Assembly: GCA_001429255.1 (NCBI GenBank)
Contig: LMJI01000001.1
Span: 1,467,256 to 1,531,255 of the forward strand
Length of the DNA: 64,000 nt
Direction of reading: 5' to 3'
DNA from: Cellulomonas sp. Root930
Lineage (GTDB): Bacteria; Actinomycetota; Actinomycetes; Actinomycetales; Cellulomonadaceae
Below are positions 53,193-62,331 of the stretch, piece by piece (position 1 is the stretch's first letter; the number at the start of each line of letters is the position of its first letter). A program made the translations under genes and the position numbers. The notes beneath the pieces were generated by a model. It was not told where the DNA came from, searched no databases, and saw only the letters and a program-made list of their open reading frames with translations.

Positions 53193-54428
53193 CTAGGTCG
53201 TCGTGCTCGAGGTCTGCTTGCCCGCCATCGACATGGCCGGCGCGAGCGGCATCGGACGTCCCGGCAGCAGGACGTTCCAGTAGACCCAGCGGAACGCGAG
53301 CTTCCCGAGGTGGTTGGTCCGGCTCTCCTTGAGGAGGCTCATCGGCCCGACGTACGGCGCCGGGAACGTGCCGGGGAGGGGCTCCGTCTCGTAGTTGAAG
53401 TCCAGGAGCAGGGCCTTGCCGTCGCCGGACTCGACGAAGCAGTTGGCGTGCCCGTCGAACGAGTGGCTCATCGGGCGGCCGGCCGCCAGCTCCACGAGGT
53501 TGTCGACGAGGACGTCCACGGAGAAGTGCGCGACGGAGCCGGCCTTCGAGGTGGGGAGGTCCGCCGCGTCACCCACCGCGAAGATGTGCGGGTCGGCCGT
53601 CGACTGCAGCGTGTGCTTGTCGACCGGGACGAAGCCCAGCTCGTCGCCCAGCCCGGATCGCGTGACGAACTCGGCGCCCATGTGCAACGGCACCGTGACC
53701 AGCAGGTCGAAGGGGACCTCGCGACCGTCGTACGACACCAGCGTCCTGTCCTCGATGTGCTCCACGAGGAAGTCCGGCTCCACGGCGACGTCGCGGTCGG
53801 AGAGCATCGATCCCAGCCGCTGCGAGGCGAGGGGCTTGGTGAAGGCACCGTCCAGGGGCGTGACGTAGGTCAGGGTGGTCGAGGTGCGCAGCCCGCGCCG
53901 ACGCAGCCAGTCGTCGGCCAGGAACGTGAACTCGAGCGGGGCGACCGGGCACTTGATCGGCACGTCCGTGATGTGCACCACCAGGCGGCCGCCGCGGAAG
54001 TCGCGCAGGGCGCCGGCCAGGGCCTTCGCTCCGTCGAGCGTGTAGAAGTCGAAGATGCTGCGCCGCCACTCGGGACCGAGCATCCCGGGGGTCTGGTCCG
54101 GGCGCAGCGACGCTCCGGACGCGATCACCAGGTAGTCGTAGGGGAGCAGGCGGCCGTCCAGCAGCAGCACCTCCTGGGCCGCGGCGTCCACGCGGTCGAC
54201 GCCCTCGAGCACCAGCTCGACGCCGTCGTGCACGAACGCGTGCCGCGACCGGACCAGCCCGGCCGTCGAGCCGCCGAACGGCACGAACAGGAAGCCCGGT
54301 TGATAAGGGTGGGCATCGTCCCGGTCGACCACCGTGATCACCCAGGTGTCGTCCAGCTTCCGACGCAGCTTGTTGGCCAGCATCGTGCCGGCGGTCCCCG
54401 CGCCCAGCACGACCACGTGCCTGGTCAT
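53193..54428 (-). CDS. SQR-like sulfide:quinone reductase family flavoprotein
   Basis: The 411-residue protein has an FAD-binding N-terminus (VVVLGAGTAGTMLANKLRRK) and the two SQR/FCSD-type cysteines: C160 in TDVPIKCPVAPLEF and C330 in FDGHANCFVES. The conserved PHIFAVGDAADLPTSKAGS is also present. The C-terminus is helical with hydrophobic patches (GPMSLLKESRTNHL, and an amphipathic FRWVYWNVLLPGRPMP) that could dock on the membrane to pass electrons to quinone. Sulfide oxidation to persulfide fits the rest of the cassette. GAGGGAG lies upstream of ATG 54428. Confidence 0.88.
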   Translation of the reverse strand: MTRHVVVLGAGTAGTMLANKLRRKLDDTWVITVVDRDDAHPYQPGFLFVPFGGSTAGLVRSRHAFVHDGVELVLEGVDRVDAAAQEVLLLDGRLLPYDYLVIASGASLRPDQTPGMLGPEWRRSIFDFYTLDGAKALAGALRDFRGGRLVVHITDVPIKCPVAPLEFTFLADDWLRRRGLRTSTTLTYVTPLDGAFTKPLASQRLGSMLSDRDVAVEPDFLVEHIEDRTLVSYDGREVPFDLLVTVPLHMGAEFVTRSGLGDELGFVPVDKHTLQSTADPHIFAVGDAADLPTSKAGSVAHFSVDVLVDNLVELAAGRPMSHSFDGHANCFVESGDGKALLLDFNYETEPLPGTFPAPYVGPMSLLKESRTNHLGKLAFRWVYWNVLLPGRPMPLAPAMSMAGKQTSSTTT

Positions 54429-54720
54429 GGCGCTCACTCCCTCGGGCGAGGGCGGAGCCGCCTGGCGGCGGACGCCTCGTCGCGCGCTCCCAGCGTTCGT
54501 CGGGCGCTCAGGGGTGGGGTAGAGCAGAAGGTCCCGTCCAATTCCCGTTGTCCACCCGTCGCGGGTGTGCGACGGTTCCGGAGATCGACGATCCATCGGC
54601 AGGAGGTGAGACCCGTGAACGCAGTGTCCACAGTGGTGCTCCCCCGCACTCCACGATCCCGCGACTGACGTCGTCGCCACCGGGAGCGCCCACCAGGCAA
54701 CTCGCTGAGAGGCGACTCCC

Positions 54721-55635
54721 ATGCACACCACACCTTCGTCACCTCTGCAGTCCCCGTCGCCGACGGCCGCCGGCGAGCGAGCGCTGGTCCTCGGCGGCGG
54801 CGGGTCGACGGGCAACGCGTGGCTGATCGGGGTCATCGCCGGTCTGTTCGACGCCGGACTGGACGTGACCACAGCCGACCTGACCGTCGGCACGTCGGCC
54901 GGCGCGACGGCCGCCGCCCAGCTGGCCGGCGCGAGCCCGACCGAGCTGCTCGCCGCCACTCTTGCCGCGGCGCCCCCACCGCGGACCGGTCCAGCAGGTG
55001 CCCGGCCGGTCACCGACCATCTGGAGACGTTCAGGCGGATCATTGCCGCCGCCGAGGACCACGCGGACATGCGCCGGAGGATGGGCGCGGCGGCACTCGC
55101 CACGGCCGCGGCGTCGGACGGGTCCTGGCCGGAGCGGTGGCGCGCCATCGTCGCAGCGCGGTTGCCCACCCGGAGCTGGCCGCAGCGCAGGGTGCTCATC
55201 ACGGCTGTCGACGCCCGGACCGGCGACCCCGTCGTGTTCGACCGCGACAGCGGGGTCGACCTGGTCGACGCCGTCGCCGCCAGCACGTCCGGCGGCGGCT
55301 CGCCCTACCGCATCGGCGACGGCTGGTACCTCGACGGCGGCTACCGGTCCAACGCCGAGAACGCCGACCTCGCAGCCGGGCACCACCGGGTGCTCGTGCT
55401 CTCGCCCCTGGGCGGCCGATCGCTGTACCCGCCGGAGTGGGGCGCGCAGCTGGCAGCGCAGGTCGACGAGCTCCGTGCGAGGGGCAGCAGGGTCGAGACG
55501 GTCGTCCCGGGCAGCGCCTCGGATCACCTGTTCGGCGCCAGTGCGATGGATCCGTCGCTGCGCCCGGCTGCCGCCCGAGCCGGGCGTGATCAGGGCCGAG
55601 CCCTCGCCGAGCAGCTCACCCAGCTCTGGCTCTGA
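54721..55635 (+). CDS. Patatin-like phospholipase
   Basis: The 304-residue enzyme has the Gly-rich oxyanion loop (ALVLGGGGSTGNAWLIGV), the nucleophile motif GTSAG (Ser59) and the catalytic Asp in DGGYRSNAENADLA. It is of the bacterial RssA/patatin group acting on phospholipid acyl esters. No signal peptide is evident. It is followed by a strong hairpin and the tRNA-Ser gene on the other strand. Confidence 0.93.
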   Translation: MHTTPSSPLQSPSPTAAGERALVLGGGGSTGNAWLIGVIAGLFDAGLDVTTADLTVGTSAGATAAAQLAGASPTELLAATLAAAPPPRTGPAGARPVTDHLETFRRIIAAAEDHADMRRRMGAAALATAAASDGSWPERWRAIVAARLPTRSWPQRRVLITAVDARTGDPVVFDRDSGVDLVDAVAASTSGGGSPYRIGDGWYLDGGYRSNAENADLAAGHHRVLVLSPLGGRSLYPPEWGAQLAAQVDELRARGSRVETVVPGSASDHLFGASAMDPSLRPAAARAGRDQGRALAEQLTQLWL

Positions 55636-55650
55636 CGCCCGACGCATGAC

Positions 55651-55684
55651 GAAGGGCCCGTGAGCAGCTGCTCACGGGCCCTTC
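55651..55684. terminator. Perfect palindromic terminator between patatin and tRNA-Ser genes
   Basis: The 17-bp arms form a perfect uninterrupted palindrome (GAAGGGCCCGTGAGCAG and its complement). It follows the patatin stop by 15 bases and lies just beyond the 3' end of the convergent tRNA, so it can end both transcripts. Confidence 0.8.
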
Positions 55685-55690
55685 GGTGTG

Positions 55691-55775
55691 CGGAGGATGG
55701 GGGATTCGAACCCCCGAGGGCTTTCACCCAACACGCTTTCCAAGCGTGCGCCATAGGCCACTAGGCGAATCCTCC
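55691..55775 (-). tRNA. tRNA-Ser (anticodon GGA)
   Basis: On the - strand an 85-base cloverleaf can be drawn: acceptor GGAGGAT/ATCCTCC with discriminator G, D-arm, anticodon stem CACGC/GCGTG with loop TTGGAAA (anticodon GGA at 55739-55741), a long variable arm and T-arm with GGTTCGAATCC. The long variable arm and discriminator G are typical of tRNA-Ser. CCA is not encoded. It reads UCC/UCU codons. Confidence 0.97.
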
Positions 55776-55849
55776 TGGTCAGCAGAGGCACGACTACCAA
55801 CCCCGTGCCTTCCGACGCCGCACAAGAGTACCCGAACCTGCGGGGCCTC

Positions 55850-58800
55850 TCAGACGGCAGGGGACGAGGCGCGGGAGGTGGCCGCCTCGTCGTCCACGGG
55901 CGCGTTGTCGTCGCTCGTGTGGAAGACGCCGGTGAACGACACGGGCGCGCCGGACGACACGGTGAAAGGCTCCCCGTGGTGGGACGCCGACACCGGTCCG
56001 CCGCTCAGGACCGTGTACGTCACACGCTCCGGCTCGATGTCCACCTGGAGCACCGAGCCGCGGATCCGGAGCGGGAACCGCAGGCGTCGCCCGCGCGTCG
56101 GGAGCATCGGCGCGAACCGCGTGCCGCGCCACCGGTAGCCGGCGAACCCCTGCACGAGCGCCATCCAGGTGCCCCCGGCGGAGGCGACGTGCACGCCGTC
56201 GCGCAGGTTGCCGGCCGTGTCGGCGATGTCGACCGCGGCGGCGTCGACGAGGTACTCCTCGGCGGTCCGGTACTTGCCCACGTCGACGGCGGCGATCGCC
56301 TGGATGCACTCCGACAACGACGAGTCACCCGTGGTCAGCGGGTCGTAGTACTCGAAGATGCGGAGCCGCTCCTCGGCCGTGAAGCGGTCGGGCAGCAGCA
56401 CGGTGGCGAGCACGACGTCGGCCTGCTTGATGACCTGGTGCCGGTAGATGTGCAGCGGGTGGTAGTGGAGCAGCAGCGGGTACTTCTCCTCGGGGGTGCC
56501 GGCGAAGTCCCAGAGCGGCAGCTCGAGGAAGTTCTCGTCCTGCAGGTGCACGCCTGCCTTCTCGTCGTACGGCACGTAGATCCGCTCGGCGGCGCGTCGC
56601 CACCGGCCCTCCTCGTCGTCGCGCAGGCCGACGCGCTCCACGAGCCGCTGCAGGTCCGCCGGCCACTCGGCCCGGAGCCGCGCCACCGCGTCGGCGGCCG
56701 CCTGCATGTTCTGGGCCGCCATCACGTTGGTGAACAGGTTGTTGTCGACGACGGTCGAGTACTCGTCGGGCCCGGTGACCTTGTGGATCACGAACTGACC
56801 GTCGAGCCGGTCGGAGAAGAACCCGAGGTCCACCCACATCCGGGCCGTCTCCACGAGCAGCTCGGCGCCGTGCTCGACGAGCAGCTCGGTGTCACCCGTG
56901 ACCTCGACGTACTGCTCGAGGGCATACGCGATGTCGGCGTTGATGTGGTACTGCGCGGTGCCCGCCGCGTAGTACGCGGACGCCTCCTCGCCGTTGATGG
57001 TGCGCCACGGGAAGAGCGCGCCCGAGCACCCCACCTCGGCCGCCCGGCGTCGCGCGTCGGGAAGCATGCGCACGCGGTGCATGAGGAGGCTGCGCGCCAC
57101 GTCGGGGGACGTGTGGATGAGGAACGGCAGCAGGTACGCCTCGGTGTCCCAGAAGTAGTGGCCCTCGTACCCGGTCCCGGTGAGGCCCTTCGACGGCACG
57201 CCGTGTCCCTCGCTGCGCCACGACGCCTGGAGCAGGGCGAACTGGCTGATGTGCAGCGCCTGCTGCGCGGCGCTCGCGCCCTCCCACACGACCTCGCTGC
57301 GTCCCCAGAAGTCGGCGACCTCGCGCTCGTGCTCCGCGACGACGACGTCCCGCCCGACCGCCCGCGCCTGGTGCAGCGTGAGGCTCGCCCGGTCGGCCAG
57401 CACGGCGCAGTCCTCGGCGCCGTAGTGGTAGCCCAGCCACTTCGTCAGCCCGACGGTGACGCCGACCTGCGCGTCCACCTCCACGACGACGGTCGCGCGC
57501 GTGGCGTCCAGCGACGTGCGGACGTGGGCGAGGGCCGGCGCGTCGACCTCGTGGTCCATGGCCGCCGCCACGGCGAGCCCGCTGCTCTGCGTCCGGTAGG
57601 TGCGCACGACGCGCATCCCGTCGACCTGCTCGACGTCCGGACGCAGTCCGTCGTGGGCGAGCGCGCGGCTCTGGCGGGGGTCCAGCTCGACCTCGTCGGC
57701 CGGCGCGGTGGTCGCGGGGGTCACGAGCTCCGACGAGACGAGGAGCCGCCCCGGTGCATCCAGGGCCGTCACCTCGTACCGGAGGCACGCGAGGTGCCGC
57801 CGAGCGAGCGACACGAGCCGCTCGGTGTGCACCCGGAACCGCCGTCCGTCGCGCAGGCGGAACACGACCGTGCGGGTGAGCACTCCGCGGTGCATGTCGA
57901 GGACGCGCTCGAAGGTGTCGACCTCCGTCGTCTCGCAGGTGACCGGGTCCTCGTCGACGAGCAGCCGGATCGTCGTCCCGTCCGGCACCGGCAGGATCGT
58001 CTGTCCCGTCGTCGCGAAGCCGAACGCCGTCTCCGGGTACACGATCGGCCAGGTCTCGTGGAACCCGTTGAGCAGGGTGTCCGGGGTGATCGAGGGCGTG
58101 CCCTCCTCGAACGCCCCGCGGATGCCGAGGAACCCGTTGGACAAGGCGAACAGGGTCTCCGTCTGCTCGACGAAGCCGGGGTTGTAGGACCGTTCGACGA
58201 GCTGCCACGGGTCGGCTGGGTAGTCGGAGGACGCCGCGACGATGCGCCGCGCCGCTGCCATCAGGCGGTGGCGACGAGGTCCGGAGCGGTGGACCGCGTC
58301 GTCAGGAGCGGCGAGCAGCTCGCCGAGGTCGTCCACGACCATGTCGGCGCCGTTGGCTCGGAGCTCCTCGGTGTGGTTGTCGCGGTTGACGCCGATGACG
58401 AGGCCGAACCCTCCTGCTCGGCCCGCCGCGACGCCCGCGACGGCGTCCTCGACGACGACGGCGCGCTCCGGGGTCACGCCGACGCGGCGCGCTCCCTCGA
58501 GGAACCCGTCCGGCGCCGGCTTGCCGCGCAGCCCCAGCTCGAGGATCGTCTCGCCGTCGACCCGGGCGTCGAACAGGTTCGCGATGCCCGCCGCCTCGAG
58601 GGCCGCCGCGCAGTTGCGGCTGCTCGAGACCACGGCGGTCCGCAGGCCGGCCTCCCGGAGCTCGCGTACCCAGGCGACCGACCCGGGGAACGCCTCGACC
58701 CCGTTCCGGGCGATCTCGTCCTCGACGAGGATCTGCTTGCGGTTGCCCAGCCCCCACTCGGACTGCTCCTCGGCCGGCGCGTCGGGCGTGCCCGGAGGGA

Positions 58801-59050
58801 GCGTGATGCCGCGGGAGGCGAGGAAGTCGCGGACGCCGATCTCGCGCGGCTTGCCGTCGACGGCGGAGGCGTAGTCGGACAGCTCGTCGAACGCGGGCAG
58901 GTGCGTTCCGTGGGTCGTGTCCCACTCGGCGAGGAACTCGTCGAACATCCGTTTCCACGCCGCCGCGTGGACCGTGCGGGTGGTGGTCAGGACGCCGTCG
59001 AGGTCGAAGAGGACCGCGTCGAAGTCGCGCAGCGAGACGGGCGAGGTCAT
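55850..59050 (-). CDS. Beta-phosphoglucomutase fused to GH65 phosphorylase
   Basis: The 1066-residue protein joins an N-terminal HAD domain (1-245) to a GH65 enzyme (265-1050). The HAD part has DLDGVLTTT, DGKPREIG, SSRNCAAALEAAG and GKPAPDGFLEGA with VVVEDAVAGVAAG, matching beta-phosphoglucomutase. The GH65 part has KVTGPDEYSTVVDNN with general-acid E763 and the usual EGHGVPSKGLTGTGYEGHYF and PLLLHYHPLH motifs. GH65 phosphorylases cleave maltose, trehalose, kojibiose or nigerose with phosphate to beta-glucose-1-phosphate, which the mutase turns to glucose-6-phosphate. A GGAGGAT site precedes ATG 59050. The fusion channels the product. Confidence 0.95.
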   Translation of the reverse strand: MTSPVSLRDFDAVLFDLDGVLTTTRTVHAAAWKRMFDEFLAEWDTTHGTHLPAFDELSDYASAVDGKPREIGVRDFLASRGITLPPGTPDAPAEEQSEWGLGNRKQILVEDEIARNGVEAFPGSVAWVRELREAGLRTAVVSSSRNCAAALEAAGIANLFDARVDGETILELGLRGKPAPDGFLEGARRVGVTPERAVVVEDAVAGVAAGRAGGFGLVIGVNRDNHTEELRANGADMVVDDLGELLAAPDDAVHRSGPRRHRLMAAARRIVAASSDYPADPWQLVERSYNPGFVEQTETLFALSNGFLGIRGAFEEGTPSITPDTLLNGFHETWPIVYPETAFGFATTGQTILPVPDGTTIRLLVDEDPVTCETTEVDTFERVLDMHRGVLTRTVVFRLRDGRRFRVHTERLVSLARRHLACLRYEVTALDAPGRLLVSSELVTPATTAPADEVELDPRQSRALAHDGLRPDVEQVDGMRVVRTYRTQSSGLAVAAAMDHEVDAPALAHVRTSLDATRATVVVEVDAQVGVTVGLTKWLGYHYGAEDCAVLADRASLTLHQARAVGRDVVVAEHEREVADFWGRSEVVWEGASAAQQALHISQFALLQASWRSEGHGVPSKGLTGTGYEGHYFWDTEAYLLPFLIHTSPDVARSLLMHRVRMLPDARRRAAEVGCSGALFPWRTINGEEASAYYAAGTAQYHINADIAYALEQYVEVTGDTELLVEHGAELLVETARMWVDLGFFSDRLDGQFVIHKVTGPDEYSTVVDNNLFTNVMAAQNMQAAADAVARLRAEWPADLQRLVERVGLRDDEEGRWRRAAERIYVPYDEKAGVHLQDENFLELPLWDFAGTPEEKYPLLLHYHPLHIYRHQVIKQADVVLATVLLPDRFTAEERLRIFEYYDPLTTGDSSLSECIQAIAAVDVGKYRTAEEYLVDAAAVDIADTAGNLRDGVHVASAGGTWMALVQGFAGYRWRGTRFAPMLPTRGRRLRFPLRIRGSVLQVDIEPERVTYTVLSGGPVSASHHGEPFTVSSGAPVSFTGVFHTSDDNAPVDDEAATSRASSPAV

Positions 59051-59167
59051 GACGATCCTCCGCGACCGACGCCCGCCGCCGCCTGGCTGGCCATTCAGTC
59101 AGGTCAGGGCGCCGTACGAGTTCGATCGTGGGGACTCCAGCGCGGCGCGTCAACCTGCACCTCTGCA

Positions 59168-60592
59168 TCAGAGGCTGAAGCGGGCCACCTGGCGGATCTT
59201 GTTCGTCGCGTCGAGGGCCGCGACCTTGTACGCCTCGGACAGGGTCGGGTAGTTCAGGACCGTGTCGACGAGGTAGTCCACGGTCCCGCCGCACGCCATG
59301 ATCGCCTGGCCGATGTGCACCAGGTCGGTGGCGGACGTCCCGAAGATGTGCACGCCCAGCAGCTCGCGCGTCTCGGTGTGGACGAGGAGCTTGAGCATCC
59401 CGTAGGAGTCGCCGACGATCTGCCCGCGGGCCAGCTCGCGGTACCGCGCGACGCCGACCTCGTAGGGGATGGTCTGCGTGGTCAGCTCCTCCTCGGTGCG
59501 GCCGCAGTAGGAGATCTCGGGGATCGTGTAGATGCCGATCGGCTGCACGGACTGGAGCTCGCGGGCCGGCTCCTCGAACGCGTGGTACGCCGCCAGCCGG
59601 CCCTGGTCCATGCTCGTCGCGGCCAGCGCGGGGAACCCGATGACGTCGCCGACCGCGAACACGTGCGGCACCGCGGTGCGGTACTGGTCGTCGACCGCGA
59701 TGCGTCCGCGGGAGTCGGCGGTCAGGCCGGCGGCCTCCAGGTTGAGCGCGTCGGTCTGACCCTGGCGGCCGGCGGAGTACATGACGGCGTCGGCGGCGAT
59801 CCGCTTGCCCGACACCAGCCGGGTCACGGTGCCGTGCGTGTTGCTGTCGACGCCGGCGACCTCCTCGCCGAACCGGAACGAGACCGACAGGTCCCGCAGG
59901 TGGAACTTCAGCGACTCGGCCACCTCGGGGTCGCACATCTCGAGCATCGCCGGACGCTTGTCGATGACGGTGACGCGGGTGCCCAGCGCGGCGAACATCG
60001 ACGCGTACTCGATGCCGATGATCCCGGCGCCGACCACCACCATCGAGTTCGGCACCTTCTCGAGCGCGAGGACGCCGTCAGAGTCGAGGACCCTGCGCCC
60101 GTCGAAGTGCACGGAGTCCGGCCGGTGCGGGCGCGACCCGGTGGCGATCACGACGAACCGCGCAGTCACCTGGGTGCGGCGGATGCCGTCGTCGTCGAGG
60201 ACCCCGATGGTGTGCGCGTCGACGAACGAGCCGGTGCCGCTGAGGATGTCGATGTGGTTGCGCAGCAGCTGGGCACGGATGACCTCGTGCTCGCGGCCGA
60301 TCACGTGCTGGGTGCGCGCGAACAGGTCCTCCATCGTGATGTCGGACTTCACGCGGTAGCTGGCCCCGTACACCTCGCGCTGCGCCATGCCCGTCAGGTA
60401 CATGACGGCCTCGCGCAGGGTCTTGCTCGGGATGGTGCCGGTGTTCGTGGAGACGCCGCCCATCATGTGCTGGCGCTCGATGATGGCGACCTGGTGCCCG
60501 AGCTTCGCCGCCGCGATCGCGGCCTTCTGCCCGCCCGGGCCGGTGCCGATCACGACGAGGTCGTAGTCGTACCGCTCCGTCTCACTGGCCAT
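59168..60592 (-). CDS. sthA: Soluble pyridine nucleotide transhydrogenase
   Basis: The 474-residue flavoprotein (ATG 60592) has FAD-binding [20 protein letters not shown], the [16 protein letters not shown] loop where related disulfide reductases have their Cys pair but this one has none, and the NAD-binding [20 protein letters not shown]. Absence of the redox Cys with retained TIPSKT is typical of SthA. It exchanges reducing equivalents between NADH and NADPH. The dimerisation domain ([19 protein letters not shown]) is complete. Confidence 0.95.
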   Translation of the reverse strand: MASETERYDYDLVVIGTGPGGQKAAIAAAKLGHQVAIIERQHMMGGVSTNTGTIPSKTLREAVMYLTGMAQREVYGASYRVKSDITMEDLFARTQHVIGREHEVIRAQLLRNHIDILSGTGSFVDAHTIGVLDDDGIRRTQVTARFVVIATGSRPHRPDSVHFDGRRVLDSDGVLALEKVPNSMVVVGAGIIGIEYASMFAALGTRVTVIDKRPAMLEMCDPEVAESLKFHLRDLSVSFRFGEEVAGVDSNTHGTVTRLVSGKRIAADAVMYSAGRQGQTDALNLEAAGLTADSRGRIAVDDQYRTAVPHVFAVGDVIGFPALAATSMDQGRLAAYHAFEEPARELQSVQPIGIYTIPEISYCGRTEEELTTQTIPYEVGVARYRELARGQIVGDSYGMLKLLVHTETRELLGVHIFGTSATDLVHIGQAIMACGGTVDYLVDTVLNYPTLSEAYKVAALDATNKIRQVARFSL

Positions 60593-60673
60593 GCTCGCAG
60601 TCTGCCCACAATCACGGCATCGCGAGAGTCGAGCGGGTGTCCGGGGTGTGAACGCGACCGCGTCCCGTTGGGT

Positions 60674-60679
60674 TAGGCT
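60674..60679 (+). promoter_or_regulatory. -10 element of the SRP RNA gene
   Basis: TAGGCT at 60674-60679 fits TANNNT and ends seven bases before the expected RNA 5' end at about 60687. A -35 element could not be defined with confidence. Confidence 0.45.
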
Positions 60680-60686
60680 TTTCCCC

Positions 60687-60775
60687 GACCCCTCGTGCGG
60701 CGTCATCTCGCTGAACTCCCCCAGGGCCGGAAGGCAGCAAGGGCAGGTGAGCTCTGGCGGGTGTGCGGGGGGTCC
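60687..60775 (+). ncRNA. ffs: Small signal recognition particle RNA (4.5S)
   Basis: The stretch contains the conserved apical loop GGGCCGGAAGGCAGCAAGGG (about 60724-60743), and outer arms GACCCC and GGGGTC near 60687 and 60770 fold the rest into one long hairpin. Size (about 89 bases) fits the small bacterial SRP RNA. It binds Ffh to target membrane proteins. It ends four bases from the Lrp-type gene stop on the other strand. Confidence 0.92.
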
Positions 60776-60778
60776 TTT

Positions 60779-61204
60779 CTATGCCCGCAGCGCCAGACGC
60801 GTGAACGTCTGGCCCGCCCCGGCCTCGCGCTTGAGCCGGCGGACGAACAGGTCCAGCGCCGCCGGGTCCGCCACCACGGCGTGCAGCAGGTAGTCGTAGG
60901 AGCCGGTGACGTGCACGGCGTCGAGCACCTGCGGGAAGCCCTGGCCGAGTGCGGCGGTGAACGCCTCGTTGGTGGTCCCGTCGGCCAGGCGCACCTCGAC
61001 GAACACCTCCAGGCCCGTGCCCGGGCGGGCCGGCGACGAGGCGGTCACCACCGTGAACCCGCGGATGGTCCCGTCCTCGAGCAGCCGGCGGACGCGGTTC
61101 GCCGCCGCGTTGGGGCTGAGGCCCACCCGCTGCCCGAGCTCGCGGAACGGCAACCGCGCATCCGCGGTCAGCTCGCGGAGGATTGCGTCGTCGACTGCGT
61201 CCAT
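60779..61204 (-). CDS. Lrp/AsnC-family regulator
   Basis: The 141-residue protein has the Lrp helix-turn-helix (VDDAILRELTADARLPFREL, LSPNAAANRVRRLLEDG) and the RAM effector domain ending HVTGSYDYLLHAVV. Such regulators respond to amino acids. It is divergent from a LysE-type exporter gene 78 bases away, the classical arrangement for regulator and exporter, so the latter is its likely target. Confidence 0.92.
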   Translation of the reverse strand: MDAVDDAILRELTADARLPFRELGQRVGLSPNAAANRVRRLLEDGTIRGFTVVTASSPARPGTGLEVFVEVRLADGTTNEAFTAALGQGFPQVLDAVHVTGSYDYLLHAVVADPAALDLFVRRLKREAGAGQTFTRLALRA

Positions 61205-61282
61205 CCGACGATCATCGCAGCCGCGCGTGAGTTCCCGCAGTATCCGCGTGACCTCTGACCCCGCGCTGCGCAGGCTGTGGGG

Positions 61283-61894
61283 GTGTCGTCACCCCTGCTC
61301 CTCGGCGTGCTGGCCGGCCTGGCGGTGGCCATGCCCGTCGGGCCGGTCGGTGTCCTCCTGCTGCGCACCGGCCTGGTCGAGGGTGTCCGGGTGGCGGTCG
61401 CGGCGGCGTGCGGCATCGCGACCGTGGACCTCGCGTACGCCGTCGTGGCGGTCGGGGTCGGTGCGCCCGTCAGCCGCGTGCTGGGCGAGCACGCGTCCCT
61501 GGTCCGAGGGATCGGCGCGGCGGTGCTCGTGGTCGTGGGGGCGGTGGGGCTCGTCGCGTCCGTCCGCGCCGCACGGCGTCCCCCGGAGACTGGACCGTCT
61601 GCCGGCTCGTCGCCCCTGGTGGCCTACGCGCGCTTCGTCGGGCTCACCGCGATCAACCCGATGACGGCGCTGACCTTCACGACCGTGGCGGTCGGGCTCG
61701 CCCTGGGGGTCTCCGGGGCGGCATCGGCGGTCGCGTTCGTCGTGGGGGCGGGGGCGGCGTCGCTCGTCTGGCAGGTGCTGCTGGCGGTCGGGAGCGGTGT
61801 GTTCGGGGGGCGGCTCCCGTTGCGCGCGCGCCTCGTCGTCTCGGTGGTGGGCGCGGGGGCGGTCGTCCTGGCCGGCGTCGCCCTGCTCGTCTGA
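61283..61894 (+). CDS. LysE-family amino-acid exporter
   Basis: The 203-residue membrane protein has about six hydrophobic segments and the LysE features GVLAGLAVAMPVGPVGVLLL at the N-terminus and YARFVGLTAINPMTALTF in the centre. It should export an amino acid or related compound using the proton gradient. GTG 61283 is used; a GTG at 61277 is also possible. Control by the divergent Lrp-type protein is likely. Confidence 0.85.
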   Translation: MSSPLLLGVLAGLAVAMPVGPVGVLLLRTGLVEGVRVAVAAACGIATVDLAYAVVAVGVGAPVSRVLGEHASLVRGIGAAVLVVVGAVGLVASVRAARRPPETGPSAGSSPLVAYARFVGLTAINPMTALTFTTVAVGLALGVSGAASAVAFVVGAGAASLVWQVLLAVGSGVFGGRLPLRARLVVSVVGAGAVVLAGVALLV

Positions 61895-61901
61895 GCTCGC
61901 G

Positions 61902-62276
61902 TCAGGACGAGGGGCCGTGGGTGGCGGTGATCCGCGCGAGCACGCGCCCGAGCAGGACGAGGTTCACGTCCGGTCCGCAGGTCACGACGAGCACGTGCAG
62001 GTCGTCGAGAGGCTGCGCGACCACGGTCGCCTCCCGGCCCCGGATCGTGAGGGCGTCGATCGCCCCGGTCGCCAGGGCGGTGCCGGCCCGCCGGGCGTAG
62101 GACACGGTCGCCGCGACGGCAGCCGCGACTGCCTCGGAGTCCTCACCGGTCGGGGTGTCGCCAGGATCGTCGAAGAACGGTCGCCCGTCGGTGCGGACGA
62201 CGCTCACGCGGCGGATCCCCTCCATGTCCCGCCGCACGACCGCGGCGATCTGGAGGGCGTGCTGGCGGACGATCAC
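61902..62276 (-). CDS. Roadblock/LC7-like protein (second of pair)
   Basis: The 124-residue protein has the roadblock pattern: VVRRDMEGIRRVSVVRTDGRP, EAVAAAVAATVSYARRAGTA, then ATVVAQPLDDLHVLVVTCGP and a final helix (LGRVLARITATHG). Roadblock proteins act with small GTPases of the MglA type in actinobacteria. No GTPase gene is in the window. It follows another roadblock gene after a 15-bp hairpin. Confidence 0.75.
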   Translation of the reverse strand: MIVRQHALQIAAVVRRDMEGIRRVSVVRTDGRPFFDDPGDTPTGEDSEAVAAAVAATVSYARRAGTALATGAIDALTIRGREATVVAQPLDDLHVLVVTCGPDVNLVLLGRVLARITATHGPSS

Positions 62277-62297
62277 GAGGGTCCTCTTCAGGGTGCA

Positions 62298-62328
62298 GTG
62301 GTGCCCGCGCGGCCCGCGCGGGCACCAC
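62298..62328 (-). terminator. Hairpin between two roadblock genes
   Basis: A 15-bp perfectly paired arm (GTGGTGCCCGCGCGG) closes over a single central base; in practice a 12- to 13-bp stem. It lies three bases after the upstream roadblock stop and 21 bases before the downstream start on the - strand, so it could attenuate expression of the second gene. Confidence 0.65.
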
Positions 62329-62331
62329 GGG

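Noticed and set aside
54429..54720. Possible gene upstream of the SQR-like gene
   Set aside because: Open frames on both strands are Arg/Ser-rich without ribosome-binding sites. Only a short CACCCG-TCG-CGGGTG repeat at 54553-54567 is visible, of unknown meaning.
55691..55775. tRNA-Ser as an island attachment site
   Set aside because: Genes on both sides look like core genes and no duplicate of the tRNA 3' end was noticed nearby.
55805..60676. A 1,623-codon open frame on the + strand opposite the GH65 fusion and sthA genes
   Set aside because: It runs antisense to two clear enzymes, is rich in Arg, Val, Asp and Gly with no domain, and is the expected mirror of GC-rich third positions.
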